Assembly (NCBI GenBank): GCA_049841155.1
Contig: JASGHI010000001.1
Coordinates: 62,001 to 126,000 of the forward strand
Source: ZC4RG30 sp049841155
GTDB lineage: Bacteria > Pseudomonadota > Gammaproteobacteria > Steroidobacterales > Steroidobacteraceae
Length of the DNA stretch: 64,000 bases
Reading direction: 5' to 3'
Shown: positions 17,834 to 27,329 of the stretch, one piece after another
Numbering within the stretch: position 1 is the first letter of the stretch
Layout: every line of letters begins with the position of its first letter
Position numbers and translations under genes: made by a program
Notes under the pieces: generated by a model
What the model saw: only the letters and a program-made list of their open reading frames with translations
What the model was told of the DNA's origin: nothing
Database searches by the model: none

Positions 17834-19684
17834 ATGCCGCAGTACCGTTCCCGCACTTCCACCGCCGGCCGCAACATGGCCGGTGCCCGTGCCCTGTGGC
17901 GCGCCACGGGCATGAAGGATGCGGATTTCCAGAAACCCATCATCGCGGTTGCCAACAGCTTCACCCAGTTCGTGCCCGGCCATGTGCACCTGAAGGATCT
18001 GGGACAGCTGGTGGCGCGCGAGATCGAGGCAGCCGGCGGCGTGGCCAAGGAGTTCAACACCATCGCGGTGGATGACGGCATCGCCATGGGCCACGGCGGC
18101 ATGCTTTATTCGCTGCCCTCGCGCGACCTGATCGCCGACAGCGTGGAATACATGGTCAATGCGCACACGGCCGATGCGCTGGTGTGCATCTCCAACTGCG
18201 ACAAGATCACCCCCGGCATGCTGATGGCCGCGCTGCGGCTGAACATTCCGGCGATCTTCGTGTCCGGCGGGCCGATGGAAGCGGGCAAGGTGCGCGTGCG
18301 CGGCAAGCTCATCGCGCTGGACCTGGTGGATGCCATGGTCAAGGCGGCGGAGAAGGACACCACGGACGAGGAGGTGGCCAGCATCGAGCGCTCGGCCTGC
18401 CCCACCTGCGGCTCCTGCTCGGGCATGTTCACCGCCAATTCCATGAACTGCCTCACCGAGGCGCTGGGCCTGTCGCTGCCGGGCAACGGCACCGTGCTCG
18501 CGACGCACGCGGACCGCGAGCAGCTGTTCCGCGAGGCGGGCCGGCGCATCGTCGAGCTTGCGAAGCAGCACTACGAGAAGGACGACTACCGCGTGCTGCC
18601 GCGGAGCATCGCGACCTTCAAGGCTTTCGAGAATGCCGTGGCGCTGGATGTGGCCATGGGCGGTTCCACCAACACCGTGCTGCATCTGCTGGCCGCGGCC
18701 CGCGAGGCCGAAGTGCCCTTCACCATGGCGGACATCGACCGCATGTCGCGCAAGGTGCCCTGCCTCAGCAAGGTGGCGCCGGCCGTGCCCGACGTGCACA
18801 TCGAAGATGTGCACCGCGCCGGCGGGATCATGGGCATCCTCGGCGAGCTGGCCCGCGGCGGCCTGCTGCATACCGACGTGGGTACCGTGCACAGCGCCTC
18901 CATGGCGCAGGCGCTTGCAAAGTGGGACGTGAAAGCCACCGGCGACGAGCCCATCCACAATTTCTACAAGGCCGCTCCGGGCGGTGTGCCCACCCAGCAG
19001 GCGTTCTCGCAGGCGAGCCGCTGGGAGAGCCTGGACCTTGATCGCGAGAAGGGTGTCATCCGTGATGTAGCCCATGCCTTCACGCGCGATGGAGGCCTAG
19101 CGGTGCTCTACGGCAACATTGCCGAGAAGGGCTGCATCGTGAAGACGGCCGGTGTGGATGAATCGATCTGGAAGTTCACCGGCAAGGCCCGCGTGTACGA
19201 AAGCCAGGATGCGGCGGTGGCGGGCATTCTCACCGAGCAGGTCCAGGCCGGTGATGTGGTGGTCATCCGCTACGAGGGCCCCAAGGGCGGTCCCGGCATG
19301 CAGGAAATGCTGTATCCGACTTCCTATCTGAAGAGCCTCGGGCTGGGCAAGCAGTGCGCGCTGCTCACCGATGGGCGTTTCTCCGGCGGCACCTCCGGAC
19401 TTTCCATTGGCCATGCCTCACCTGAGGCTGCCATGGGGGGCGCCATCGGGCTGGTGGAAGACGGCGACGCCATCGAGATCGACATCCCGAACCGCCGCAT
19501 CCACCTGGCCATTTCCGATGCCGAAATGGCCCGGCGCCGCGCTGCCATGGAAGCGCGCGGCGAGCAGGCATGGAAGCCGCTGAACCGCCTGCGCCCTGTT
19601 TCCGCGGCGCTGCAGGCGTATGCGGCGCTGACCACCTCGGCCGATACCGGCGCGGTACGCGATGTGTCGCAGCTGAGACGCTGA
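17834..19684 (+). CDS. ilvD: Dihydroxy-acid dehydratase
   Basis: IlvD dehydrates 2,3-dihydroxy-acids to the 2-oxo acids that become valine, isoleucine and leucine. Cluster cysteines are visible at Cys122 (SNCDKITPGM) and Cys195 (CPTCGSCSGMF, residues 189-197), as in the E. coli enzyme. GRFSGGTSGLSIGHASPEA near the C-terminus is the substrate-binding signature. The 616-residue length is typical. It starts 18 bases after glmS, so it may be read through from the glm genes, although the pathways are unrelated. Confidence 0.97.
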   Translation: MPQYRSRTSTAGRNMAGARALWRATGMKDADFQKPIIAVANSFTQFVPGHVHLKDLGQLVAREIEAAGGVAKEFNTIAVDDGIAMGHGGMLYSLPSRDLIADSVEYMVNAHTADALVCISNCDKITPGMLMAALRLNIPAIFVSGGPMEAGKVRVRGKLIALDLVDAMVKAAEKDTTDEEVASIERSACPTCGSCSGMFTANSMNCLTEALGLSLPGNGTVLATHADREQLFREAGRRIVELAKQHYEKDDYRVLPRSIATFKAFENAVALDVAMGGSTNTVLHLLAAAREAEVPFTMADIDRMSRKVPCLSKVAPAVPDVHIEDVHRAGGIMGILGELARGGLLHTDVGTVHSASMAQALAKWDVKATGDEPIHNFYKAAPGGVPTQQAFSQASRWESLDLDREKGVIRDVAHAFTRDGGLAVLYGNIAEKGCIVKTAGVDESIWKFTGKARVYESQDAAVAGILTEQVQAGDVVVIRYEGPKGGPGMQEMLYPTSYLKSLGLGKQCALLTDGRFSGGTSGLSIGHASPEAAMGGAIGLVEDGDAIEIDIPNRRIHLAISDAEMARRRAAMEARGEQAWKPLNRLRPVSAALQAYAALTTSADTGAVRDVSQLRR

Positions 19685-19719
19685 CCGTCGAGGCGATGGC
19701 CGGCGCGCGGCCGCGCGCC

Positions 19720-19728
19720 TGATATACT
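19720..19728 (+). promoter_or_regulatory. Extended -10 promoter for the Mn riboswitch transcript
   Basis: TG at 19720-19721, one base, then TATACT at 19723-19728 form a good extended -10 element, and no clear -35 is present. Transcription would start near 19735, exactly where the conserved riboswitch begins. Confidence 0.55.
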
Positions 19729-19734
19729 GCCGGC

Positions 19735-19832
19735 TTCGTTGGGGAGTAGCCTCCGCCGCAAAAGGCGGGGTCGCGTCAACAGACTTGGAGCTTGCTCCAT
19801 GGCGCGACCGGCAGATGTCTGGCGAGACCGAT
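19735..19832 (+). promoter_or_regulatory. yybP-ykoY family manganese riboswitch
   Basis: The leader contains TTGGGGAGTAGCC (19739-19751), a perfect CCGCC/GGCGG hairpin, GTCAACAGA, another hairpin (TTGGAGCTTGCTCCA), and CTGGCGAGACCGATGATGCG. The GGGGAGTAG and TCTGGCGAGACC elements match the E. coli mntP/alx riboswitches, which sense Mn(II). The gene it precedes encodes a UPF0016 Mn exporter, the expected target. Metal binding should switch expression on. Confidence 0.93.
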
Positions 19833-19842
19833 GATGCGTACT

Positions 19843-19900
19843 CCAGCTCCGGGTCGGGCGGGAGGACGTGTCATTGCGTCATCTGCCCGGCCCCGGAGCT
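19843..19900 (+). promoter_or_regulatory. Shine-Dalgarno-sequestering hairpin (riboswitch expression platform)
   Basis: CAGCTCCGGG... at 19845-19854 pairs with CCCCGGAGCT at 19891-19900, extended by TCGGGC with GCCCGG. The 3' arm contains GGAG (19895-19898), the ribosome site for the ATG at 19906. The aptamer's 3' flank (ACTCC at 19840-19844) could offer alternative pairing. This fits a translational ON switch. It was found by eye, with no energy calculation. Confidence 0.6.
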
Positions 19901-19905
19901 CCTTC

Positions 19906-20478
19906 ATGCTTGAATCCTTCCTGGTATCCACGGGCGTCGTCGCGCTGGCCGAGATCGGCGACAAGACGCAGTTGCTGGCGCTGGTGCTCGCCGCGCGCTT
20001 TCGCAAACCCGTGCCCATCATCCTCGGCATACTCGCCGCGACGCTCGCCAATCATGCGCTGGCGGGAGCCGTGGGAGTGTGGGTCGCAGCGCTCGTCGGG
20101 CCCGTCGCCATGCGCTGGATTCTCGGGCTGTCCTTCATCGCCATGGCCCTGTGGACGCTGATTCCCCACAAGATCGGCGAAGAGCAGGAGCACGCGCCGC
20201 GGTTCGGTGTCTTCGGCACCACGCTCATTGCGTTCTTCCTGCTCGAGATGGGTGACAAGACGCAGATCGCGACCGTGGCGCTGGCCGCCAAATACAGTTC
20301 GCTCGCCAGCGTGGTGCTCGGCACCACGGCGGGCATGATGCTGGCCAATGTGCCGGCAGTGCTACTCGGCGAAGTGGCGGCGCGCAAGCTGCCGATGCGG
20401 CTGGTGCATGGCATTGCCGCGGCGATCTTCCTGGTGCTGGGCGTTTCGGTGCTGCTGGGCTTCGGCTTTCAGGGCTGA
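19906..20478 (+). CDS. UPF0016/GDT1 family manganese exporter
   Basis: A 190-residue inner-membrane protein with two repeats of three helices, each headed by the family signature E-x-G-D-K-T: EIGDKTQ at residues 16-22 and EMGDKTQ at 114-120. The acidic residues bind the transported cation. Bacterial members (MneA, Mnx) and TMEM165/Gdt1 transport Mn(II) and in eukaryotes Ca(II). The presence of a Mn riboswitch in the leader argues strongly for Mn export here. The start is set by GGAG at 19895 and the conserved first helix. Confidence 0.93.
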   Translation: MLESFLVSTGVVALAEIGDKTQLLALVLAARFRKPVPIILGILAATLANHALAGAVGVWVAALVGPVAMRWILGLSFIAMALWTLIPHKIGEEQEHAPRFGVFGTTLIAFFLLEMGDKTQIATVALAAKYSSLASVVLGTTAGMMLANVPAVLLGEVAARKLPMRLVHGIAAAIFLVLGVSVLLGFGFQG

Positions 20479-20684
20479 AACGTGGTGCGCGGACCGGCCG
20501 GCGGCGCCAGATGGCCGGCGCCGCGGCAGCGGCCGCATTCGACCTGCTGCAGCATTCCGTCACCCGGGCAGGTGGCGCAGCCGCGGCCGCAGCACAGCGA
20601 CATGAGCACCGTGCCGGCGCCATGGCAGGCGGGGCAGGGAGCTGGCGCGGCGGCAGCGCGGGCGGGAGGATGGGGTGCATCCAT
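20469..20684 (-). CDS. Small DnaJ-zinc-finger-like CxxCxGxG protein
   Basis: A 71-residue frame with two CxxCxGxG-type knuckles: CPACHGAGTV near residue 17 and CGRCRGAGH near residue 50, plus CCGRGC between. This is the pattern of the DnaJ cysteine-rich zinc domain, and free-standing copies occur as small unannotated proteins. The flanks are Ala/Pro-rich. It fills the otherwise empty 20479-20765 interval and overlaps the end of the convergent UPF0016 gene by ten bases. No clear ribosome site was seen, so its coding status is moderately uncertain. Confidence 0.5.
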   Translation of the reverse strand: MDAPHPPARAAAAPAPCPACHGAGTVLMSLCCGRGCATCPGDGMLQQVECGRCRGAGHLAPPAGPRTTFQP

Positions 20685-20765
20685 TGCACCTCGAGCCTAT
20701 GCCCGGCGCGCCCGGAAGGCGAGTGCCGCCTTCACGCTTCGGCTACATTGGCCGCGAGGTTCCGC

Positions 20766-21590
20766 ATGGACAACTCCACCCTCACCTCCTATCTCGGCCG
20801 CATCGGCTTCGAAGGTCCGGTGGCGGGCGACATGCCCACGCTGCGGCAGATCGTGCTGCGCCATGTGCTGTCGATTCCCTTCGAGAACATCGCGGCATTC
20901 ACCGGCCAGTGCGTGAGTCTGGTGCCTGCCGACGTGGAAGCAAAGCTCATCGGCCGCCGTCGCGGCGGCTGGTGCTTCGAGCAGAATCTGCTGCTGGGCA
21001 GTGCGCTGCGCGCGCTGGGCTTCGAGGTCCAGGACCTGGCCGCGCGCGTGCTGTGGGGCCGGCCGGAGACGGCCCGTACCGCGCGCACGCACCGGCTGCT
21101 GCGCGTGGTCTGCGGCGGCCATGACTTCATCGCGGATGTGGGGTTCGGCGGCCTGACCACGACGGGCATACTCGCGCTGGATACGGCACTCGTGCAGCAG
21201 ACACCGCATGAACCCTGCCGGCTGCGGCCCCTGGAGGACGATCTGCTGCTCGAGGCGCAGGTGGTGGAGCCGGCCTCGGGCGATGCGCGCTGGCTGCCCT
21301 TGTACCGCTTCAACCTGCAGCCGCAGTGGCCCATCGATTTCGAGGCGGCGAACTTCCAGCTTGCGCACGATCCGAAGTCGCACTTCGTCACCGGGCTTGC
21401 GGTGGCCCGCGCCGTTCCGGAGGGGCGTTACTCACTGCGCGACCGCAATTTGACTTTCCGGAGCCGTGGGCACAGCGAGCAGCGACGCCTCGCCGATGCG
21501 GCGGATCTGCGGTCCACGCTGGAGGAGATCTTCGGGCTCGATACCGCGGATATGCCGGGCCTCGAGGCGCGCTTTGCAGCGCTGCCGTAG
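20766..21590 (+). CDS. nat: Arylamine N-acetyltransferase
   Basis: A 274-residue NAT that transfers acetyl from acetyl-CoA to arylamines or hydrazines. The catalytic triad is complete: Cys70 (RGGWCFEQN), His109 (ARTHRLL) and Asp124 (ADVGFGG). The N-terminal RIGFEGP and PFENIAAF blocks are typical. The ATG at 20766 is just upstream of the first conserved helix. It is convergent with rimO, 21 bases apart. The natural substrate is unknown. Confidence 0.93.
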   Translation: MDNSTLTSYLGRIGFEGPVAGDMPTLRQIVLRHVLSIPFENIAAFTGQCVSLVPADVEAKLIGRRRGGWCFEQNLLLGSALRALGFEVQDLAARVLWGRPETARTARTHRLLRVVCGGHDFIADVGFGGLTTTGILALDTALVQQTPHEPCRLRPLEDDLLLEAQVVEPASGDARWLPLYRFNLQPQWPIDFEAANFQLAHDPKSHFVTGLAVARAVPEGRYSLRDRNLTFRSRGHSEQRRLADAADLRSTLEEIFGLDTADMPGLEARFAALP

Positions 21591-21611
21591 CACTGCGGCG
21601 TGCGGTGACAG

Positions 21612-22934
21612 TCAGCCGGGCAGGGCCTCGCCGATGAGGTCGTAGGTATCGCTGCCCGTGATGCGCACGCGCGCGAACTCGCCGGCCTGCAGCGCCTTTG
21701 CCTTGCGCACTTTCACGGTGCCGTCGATGTCGGGTGCGTCGCCCGCGGTGCGGGCCGTTGCGGTGGCACCGCTGACCTCATCAACCAGCACGGTCATTTC
21801 ACGGCCGACCTTGCTCTGCAGGCGGGCAGCGCTGATGGCGCCGGCCTTTTCCATGAAGCGCGCGTAGCGTTCATCCATCACTTCGGGCGCGACCGCACCG
21901 GGGAGTTCATTGGCAGTGGCGCCTTCCACGGGCGAATACTTGAAGCAGCCGACGCGGTCGAGGTCCGCCTCATCCAGCCAGGCCAGCAGTTCCGCGAATT
22001 CGGCTTCGGTCTCGCCGGGAAAACCGACGATGAAGCTGCTGCGCAAGGTGAGGTCGGGTACCTCGCGCCGCCACTGGCGGATGCGCGCCAGAGTGTCTTC
22101 GGAATGAGCAGGCCGGCGCATGCGCTTGAGCACCGACGGGCTGCCATGCTGGAAGGGGATGTCGAGGTACGGCAGCACGCGGCCTTCGGCCATCAATGGC
22201 AGCACGGCATCGACGTGCGGGTAGGGGTAGACATAGTGCAGCCGCACCCAGACGCCCAGGCTCCCCAGCGCGCGGGCCAGGTCGATGAAGCGGGTTTCGA
22301 AGGCGGTGTCATGCCAGGTGGCGGGTTCGTAGCGGCGATCCACGCCATAGGCGCTGGTGTCCTGGGAGATGACCAGCAGCTCCCTGGTGCCCGTGGCCAC
22401 CAGCCTCTCGGCCTCGTGCAGCACCTCGGCCAGGGGCCGGGAGGCCAGCCGGCCGCGCAAAGCAGGTATGATGCAGAAGCTGCACTTGTTGTTGCAGCCT
22501 TCCGAGATCTTGAGGTAGGCGTAATGGCGCGGCGTGAGGCGTATGCCCTGCGGCGGCACGAGGTCGGTGTAAGGGTCGTGCGGGCGCGGCAGGTGCTGGT
22601 GCACGACCTCCAGGACTTCTTCGGTGGCATGCGGGCCGGTGACGGCGAGCACGTGCGGATGCTTTTCGAGGATGCGCCCGGGATTGGCGCCCAGGCATCC
22701 GGTGACCACCACCTTGCCGTTGGCATCCAGCGCCTCGCCGATGGCTTCGAGTGATTCGTCGATGGCGCTGTCGATGAAACCGCAGGTGTTGACGACCACG
22801 AGGTCCGACGACTCGTAGCTGGGCGAGATCTCGTAGCCGCGGATTCGCAGCTGCGTGAGGATGCGTTCGGAATCGACCAGAGCCTTGGGACAGCCCAGGC
22901 TCACGAGCCCGACGCGGGGTGAATGGGGAGGCAT
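21612..22934 (-). CDS. rimO: Ribosomal protein S12 methylthiotransferase
   Basis: RimO adds a methylthio group to Asp89 of ribosomal protein S12 (E. coli numbering). The UPF0004 N-terminal domain has VSLGCPKALVDSE and VVNTCGFID; the radical SAM cluster motif is EGCNNKCSFCIIP; a TRAM domain closes the protein (LQSKVGREMTVLVDE). The 440 residues match E. coli RimO (441), and the PKALVDSE context separates it from MiaB. It is divergent from the methyltransferase gene, with about 20 bases between them. Confidence 0.96.
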   Translation of the reverse strand: MPPHSPRVGLVSLGCPKALVDSERILTQLRIRGYEISPSYESSDLVVVNTCGFIDSAIDESLEAIGEALDANGKVVVTGCLGANPGRILEKHPHVLAVTGPHATEEVLEVVHQHLPRPHDPYTDLVPPQGIRLTPRHYAYLKISEGCNNKCSFCIIPALRGRLASRPLAEVLHEAERLVATGTRELLVISQDTSAYGVDRRYEPATWHDTAFETRFIDLARALGSLGVWVRLHYVYPYPHVDAVLPLMAEGRVLPYLDIPFQHGSPSVLKRMRRPAHSEDTLARIRQWRREVPDLTLRSSFIVGFPGETEAEFAELLAWLDEADLDRVGCFKYSPVEGATANELPGAVAPEVMDERYARFMEKAGAISAARLQSKVGREMTVLVDEVSGATATARTAGDAPDIDGTVKVRKAKALQAGEFARVRITGSDTYDLIGEALPG

Positions 22935-22953
22935 GTTCTGCTTATGGTACCGA

Positions 22954-23547
22954 ATGAAAGAGCATTTTGATCGCGCCTATTACCAGCGCTTCTATTTCAA
23001 TCCGCGCACGGCGGTGACCAGCCGCGCCGAGATGAATGCGCGCGGCCGCCTGATCGCGGCCTTTGCCGACCACCTGGGCCTGCCGGTGAAGAAGATCCTC
23101 GATGCCGGCTGCGGCGTGGGCCTGCTGCGTGCGCCGCTGCGGCGCGGTCTGCCGCGGGCGACCTACACCGGCCTTGAAGTAAGCCGCTACCTGTGCGGGC
23201 GCTATGGCTGGATCCACGGCGGCATCCAGGATTTCACGCGCCGCGGGCAGTATGACCTCGTGATCTGCTACGACGTGCTGCAGTATCTGAAAGCGGCCGA
23301 AACGCAGCGCGCGCTGGCGAATCTGGCGCGCGTGTGCCGCGGGCTGCTGTATTTCGGCGTGCTCACGCGCGAGGACTGGGAGGAGAACTGCGACCAGTCG
23401 CGCACCGACCCGGCCGTGAGCCTGCGGCGCGGCAGCTGGTACCGCCGGCAGCTGGAGAAGAATTTCCGGCACCTGGGCGCCGGCTTCTGGCTGCGCCGCG
23501 ATTGCCCGGTCACCGTGTGGGAAATGGACACGGCGGGGCGCAAATGA
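22954..23547 (+). CDS. SAM-dependent class I methyltransferase
   Basis: A 197-residue methyltransferase. Motif I is LDAGCGVGLLRAPL (about residues 47-60), motif II the acidic GLEVSRYLC strand, and motif IV VICYDVLQYL. An N-terminal FDRAYYQRFYF segment precedes the Rossmann domain. The acceptor is unknown. The ATG at 22954 is chosen; another at 22933 would add seven residues and overlap rimO by two bases. Its stop overlaps the next start in ATGA, beginning a four-gene coupled run. Confidence 0.82.
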   Translation: MKEHFDRAYYQRFYFNPRTAVTSRAEMNARGRLIAAFADHLGLPVKKILDAGCGVGLLRAPLRRGLPRATYTGLEVSRYLCGRYGWIHGGIQDFTRRGQYDLVICYDVLQYLKAAETQRALANLARVCRGLLYFGVLTREDWEENCDQSRTDPAVSLRRGSWYRRQLEKNFRHLGAGFWLRRDCPVTVWEMDTAGRK

Positions 23548-23713
23548 ACGCCGGCGAGGCCAGCCGGCCCCGGCATGTCTCGCTGGAGCGCGAGTTCTTT
23601 GCCGCCGTGCCGCCGCAGCGCGCGCCCCTGGGGCGGCGCCTTTCCTGGTGGCTGCTGCTGCGCCTTGCCGCCTTCAAGCCGGTCCAGGCCCTGATTCTCA
23701 AACGGACCCGATC

Positions 23714-23717
<4 letters not shown>
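23544..23717 (+). CDS. 57-residue hypothetical protein, translationally coupled
   Basis: A small basic protein (57 residues) beginning MNAGEASRPRHVSLEREFF. A hydrophobic stretch (LSWWLLLRLAAFKPVQALIL) near the C-terminus could be an amphipathic or membrane-associated helix. I recognise no family. Both ends overlap neighbours by four bases (ATGA with the methyltransferase at 23544, ATGA with the CobW gene at 23714), which is strong positional evidence that it is translated. Confidence 0.65.
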
Positions 23718-25119
<1,402 letters not shown>

Positions 25120-25123
<4 letters not shown>

Positions 25124-26148
25124 GCACTGCGGCCATGAAGCTCGCATTGCTTGCCACCACGCGCATCGAAGACTATCCCGTGGACCTGGCCTGGTCGCCG
25201 GATTGCACGGAGTTCGTCGTCGCGGGTGGCGAAGGCGGACTGTATCGCGTGGTGCGCGAGGGCGGCGAGGCGGTTCTGATCGGCAGGCATGATCCCGGGC
25301 TGCTGGCCGTTGCCTGGCAGCCTGGAGGCCGGTTGATCGCGACCACGGGGCAGGATGGCAGTGTGCGTCTGTGGGATGCCGGGGCCGCCGGATCTGCGCC
25401 TCAGATCGTGCATCGCAGCCCGCGCTGGCCCACGGGCCTCGCCTGGCGAGCCGATGGACAGCGCCTGGCCTTCGCTGCCGGCAGGGAATTGCACGGCGTC
25501 GATGCCGGCGGGGTGCCGCAGGTGAAGCTGGAGGCGCATTCGGTGCCGCTGTCGCATGTGGTGTGGCGGGGCCGCGATGAACTGGTCGCGGCGGGTCATG
25601 GCGCGCTGTTCGTCGACCGCGCCGACCGCGGCGGTTCGGTGGAGCAGTTCGTGCTGGAAGGAACGCCGCTCACGCTGGCGCTTTCTCCCGATGGCAAGGT
25701 GGTGGCCAATGGGCTGGCGGATGGCACCGTCAATTTCCGCTATCTCAACACTCGCAAGCGCTCGCGCATGAGCGGCTACGAGGGCAAGGTGGACCAGACG
25801 GCATGGAGCGCGAACAGCCGCCTGCTCGCGACCTCGTCCACCGGCTCGCGCAGCATCGTGATCTGGGATTTCGGCGGCAGGGGTCCGGAGGGCAGCGATC
25901 CGCTGCAGCTCGAAGCGCATGAAGAGCGCATCGAGTCGCTGGCCTGGCAGTGTGCGGGAGCGCACCTGGTGTCTGCCGGCCGCGACTGGCGCGTGGTGCT
26001 GTGGCGGCCGGGCGCGGCACAGCGCAAACCCCTGGATGTGCAGTTGCTGGATGGGCCTGCGGCGCTGGCGCGCTGGTCGCCCGATGGTCAGCAGCTTGCC
26101 ATTGCGCTCGGCGGCGGCAATCTGAGGATCTACGCGCTCAGGGCGTGA
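25120..26148 (+). CDS. WD40-repeat protein
   Basis: A 342-residue cytoplasmic beta-propeller with WD-type repeats: PVDLAWSPD, AVAWQPGGRLIATTGQDGSVRLWD, TGLAWRADGQRLAF, TLALSPDGKVVANG, WSANSRLLATSSTGSRSIVIWD, SLAWQCAGAHLVSAG and ARWSPDGQQLAIAL, consistent with about seven blades. The GTG at 25120 overlaps the CobW stop (GTGA), preferred over the ATG at 25135. COG0523 genes next to WD40 genes are seen in other proteobacteria, suggesting a functional partnership. The end overlaps the convergent glycosyltransferase gene by 11 bases. Confidence 0.88.
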
Positions 26149-27313
26149 GATTGAGGGGCTCGACGCGTTCGCGCGCCGGCATCAGTGCTCCGCGTACGCC
26201 CAGCATGGCCGCGTACGTGTCGAGCTGGCGCCGCAGCGTTTGCGGCCAGGAATAGTGGCTCATCACGCGCTGGCGCGCGGCCGCGCCCAGCACGTCCAGG
26301 TCATGCTCGTACAGGTCGCGCACGGCCTGTGCGAAGGTCGCAGCGTCGGCGCACGCTGCCGCGATGCCCACTTCATCATCGATGAGCTCGCGCACCGCAC
26401 CGGCGTCCACGCCGACCACCGGCCTGCCGCAGGCCATGGCTTCGAGGATCACGAGACCGAAGGTTTCTGCGGTACCGGCGTGCACCAAAGCATCGGCCGA
26501 AGCCAGAACCGCAGCCAGCTGTGCGCTGTCCCGGCGGTAAGGCCAGCAGGTGACGTTTGCGGCGGGCTTGCCTTGCTCGCCGCCGCCGACCAGCAGCAGG
26601 TGGTAGTCGTTGCCCAGCTGCGAGAACGCCTCGAGCAGCACCGGAATGTTCTTTTCGCCGGAGAAGCGGCCGGCATAGACCAGGAGCCGCGTGCGCGCGC
26701 CGAGGCCCAGTTCACGCCGCAGGCGCGCGTGGCGGCGCGCCGGATGGAAGATTTCGGTGTCCACGCCCAGCGGCTGCCGCTGCACGTGGCGTATGCCAAG
26801 GTCCGTGAGGTAGTCGCACATGGTGTGGCTCGGCGCCATAACCAGATCGAAGCGCTCGTACAGCCAGCGCAGATAGCGGGCGGCGCCGCGGCCGATGAGG
26901 CGCCCGCAGCGGGCGCCGACCAGCCGCGGCAGATGCGAATGGAAGAAGGCCACGGAAGGAATGCCGCGGCGCGCGGCCACGTTCACCGCGCACCAGGCCG
27001 GATGAAAGGCATCGCCGGCCTCGATGAGATCCGGCTCGAGCTGCTCGAGCATGCGGCGCCAGCGCCGCGGAGCCAGGGGCAGGCGGTAGTTGAAGGTGCC
27101 GGGAACGATGGCGCCGGCAATGGAGCTTGTGCCGCCGCGCTCCAGCAGCGTGACGTCGCCCGGCACCAGCAGACTGTGCTGCCAGTTCTCCTGACCCTGC
27201 AGCCAGGCATGCTTGGCATTGAGGTAGCGGCGCACGCCGCCGCTGGTGGGTGAGTAGAAAAGTGTCGTGTCAACCAGATGCATGCTCGGCCCGGCTCGAT
27301 GAAGCCGGGGCAT
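26138..27313 (-). CDS. GT4-family glycosyltransferase
   Basis: A 391-residue GT-B fold glycosyltransferase of family 4. The N-terminal domain has a glycine-rich acceptor loop (FYSPTSGGVRRYL). The C-terminal nucleotide-sugar domain has VYAGRFSGEKNIPVLLEAF, VHAGTAETFGLVILEAMACG (the E-x7-E signature) and GVDAGAVREL. The product is unknown: it stands alone rather than in a polysaccharide cluster. An internal ATG at 27283 (MHLVDTTLFY) fits the family start better than 27313, so the first ten residues may not be translated. Confidence 0.88.
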   Translation of the reverse strand: MPRLHRAGPSMHLVDTTLFYSPTSGGVRRYLNAKHAWLQGQENWQHSLLVPGDVTLLERGGTSSIAGAIVPGTFNYRLPLAPRRWRRMLEQLEPDLIEAGDAFHPAWCAVNVAARRGIPSVAFFHSHLPRLVGARCGRLIGRGAARYLRWLYERFDLVMAPSHTMCDYLTDLGIRHVQRQPLGVDTEIFHPARRHARLRRELGLGARTRLLVYAGRFSGEKNIPVLLEAFSQLGNDYHLLLVGGGEQGKPAANVTCWPYRRDSAQLAAVLASADALVHAGTAETFGLVILEAMACGRPVVGVDAGAVRELIDDEVGIAAACADAATFAQAVRDLYEHDLDVLGAAARQRVMSHYSWPQTLRRQLDTYAAMLGVRGALMPARERVEPLNLTP

Positions 27314-27329
27314 TGCACCTGCCGCGCCG

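Noticed and set aside
16250..19075. Long reverse-strand open frame across glmS and ilvD
   Set aside because: It covers two well-conserved genes and its translation has no recognisable motif.
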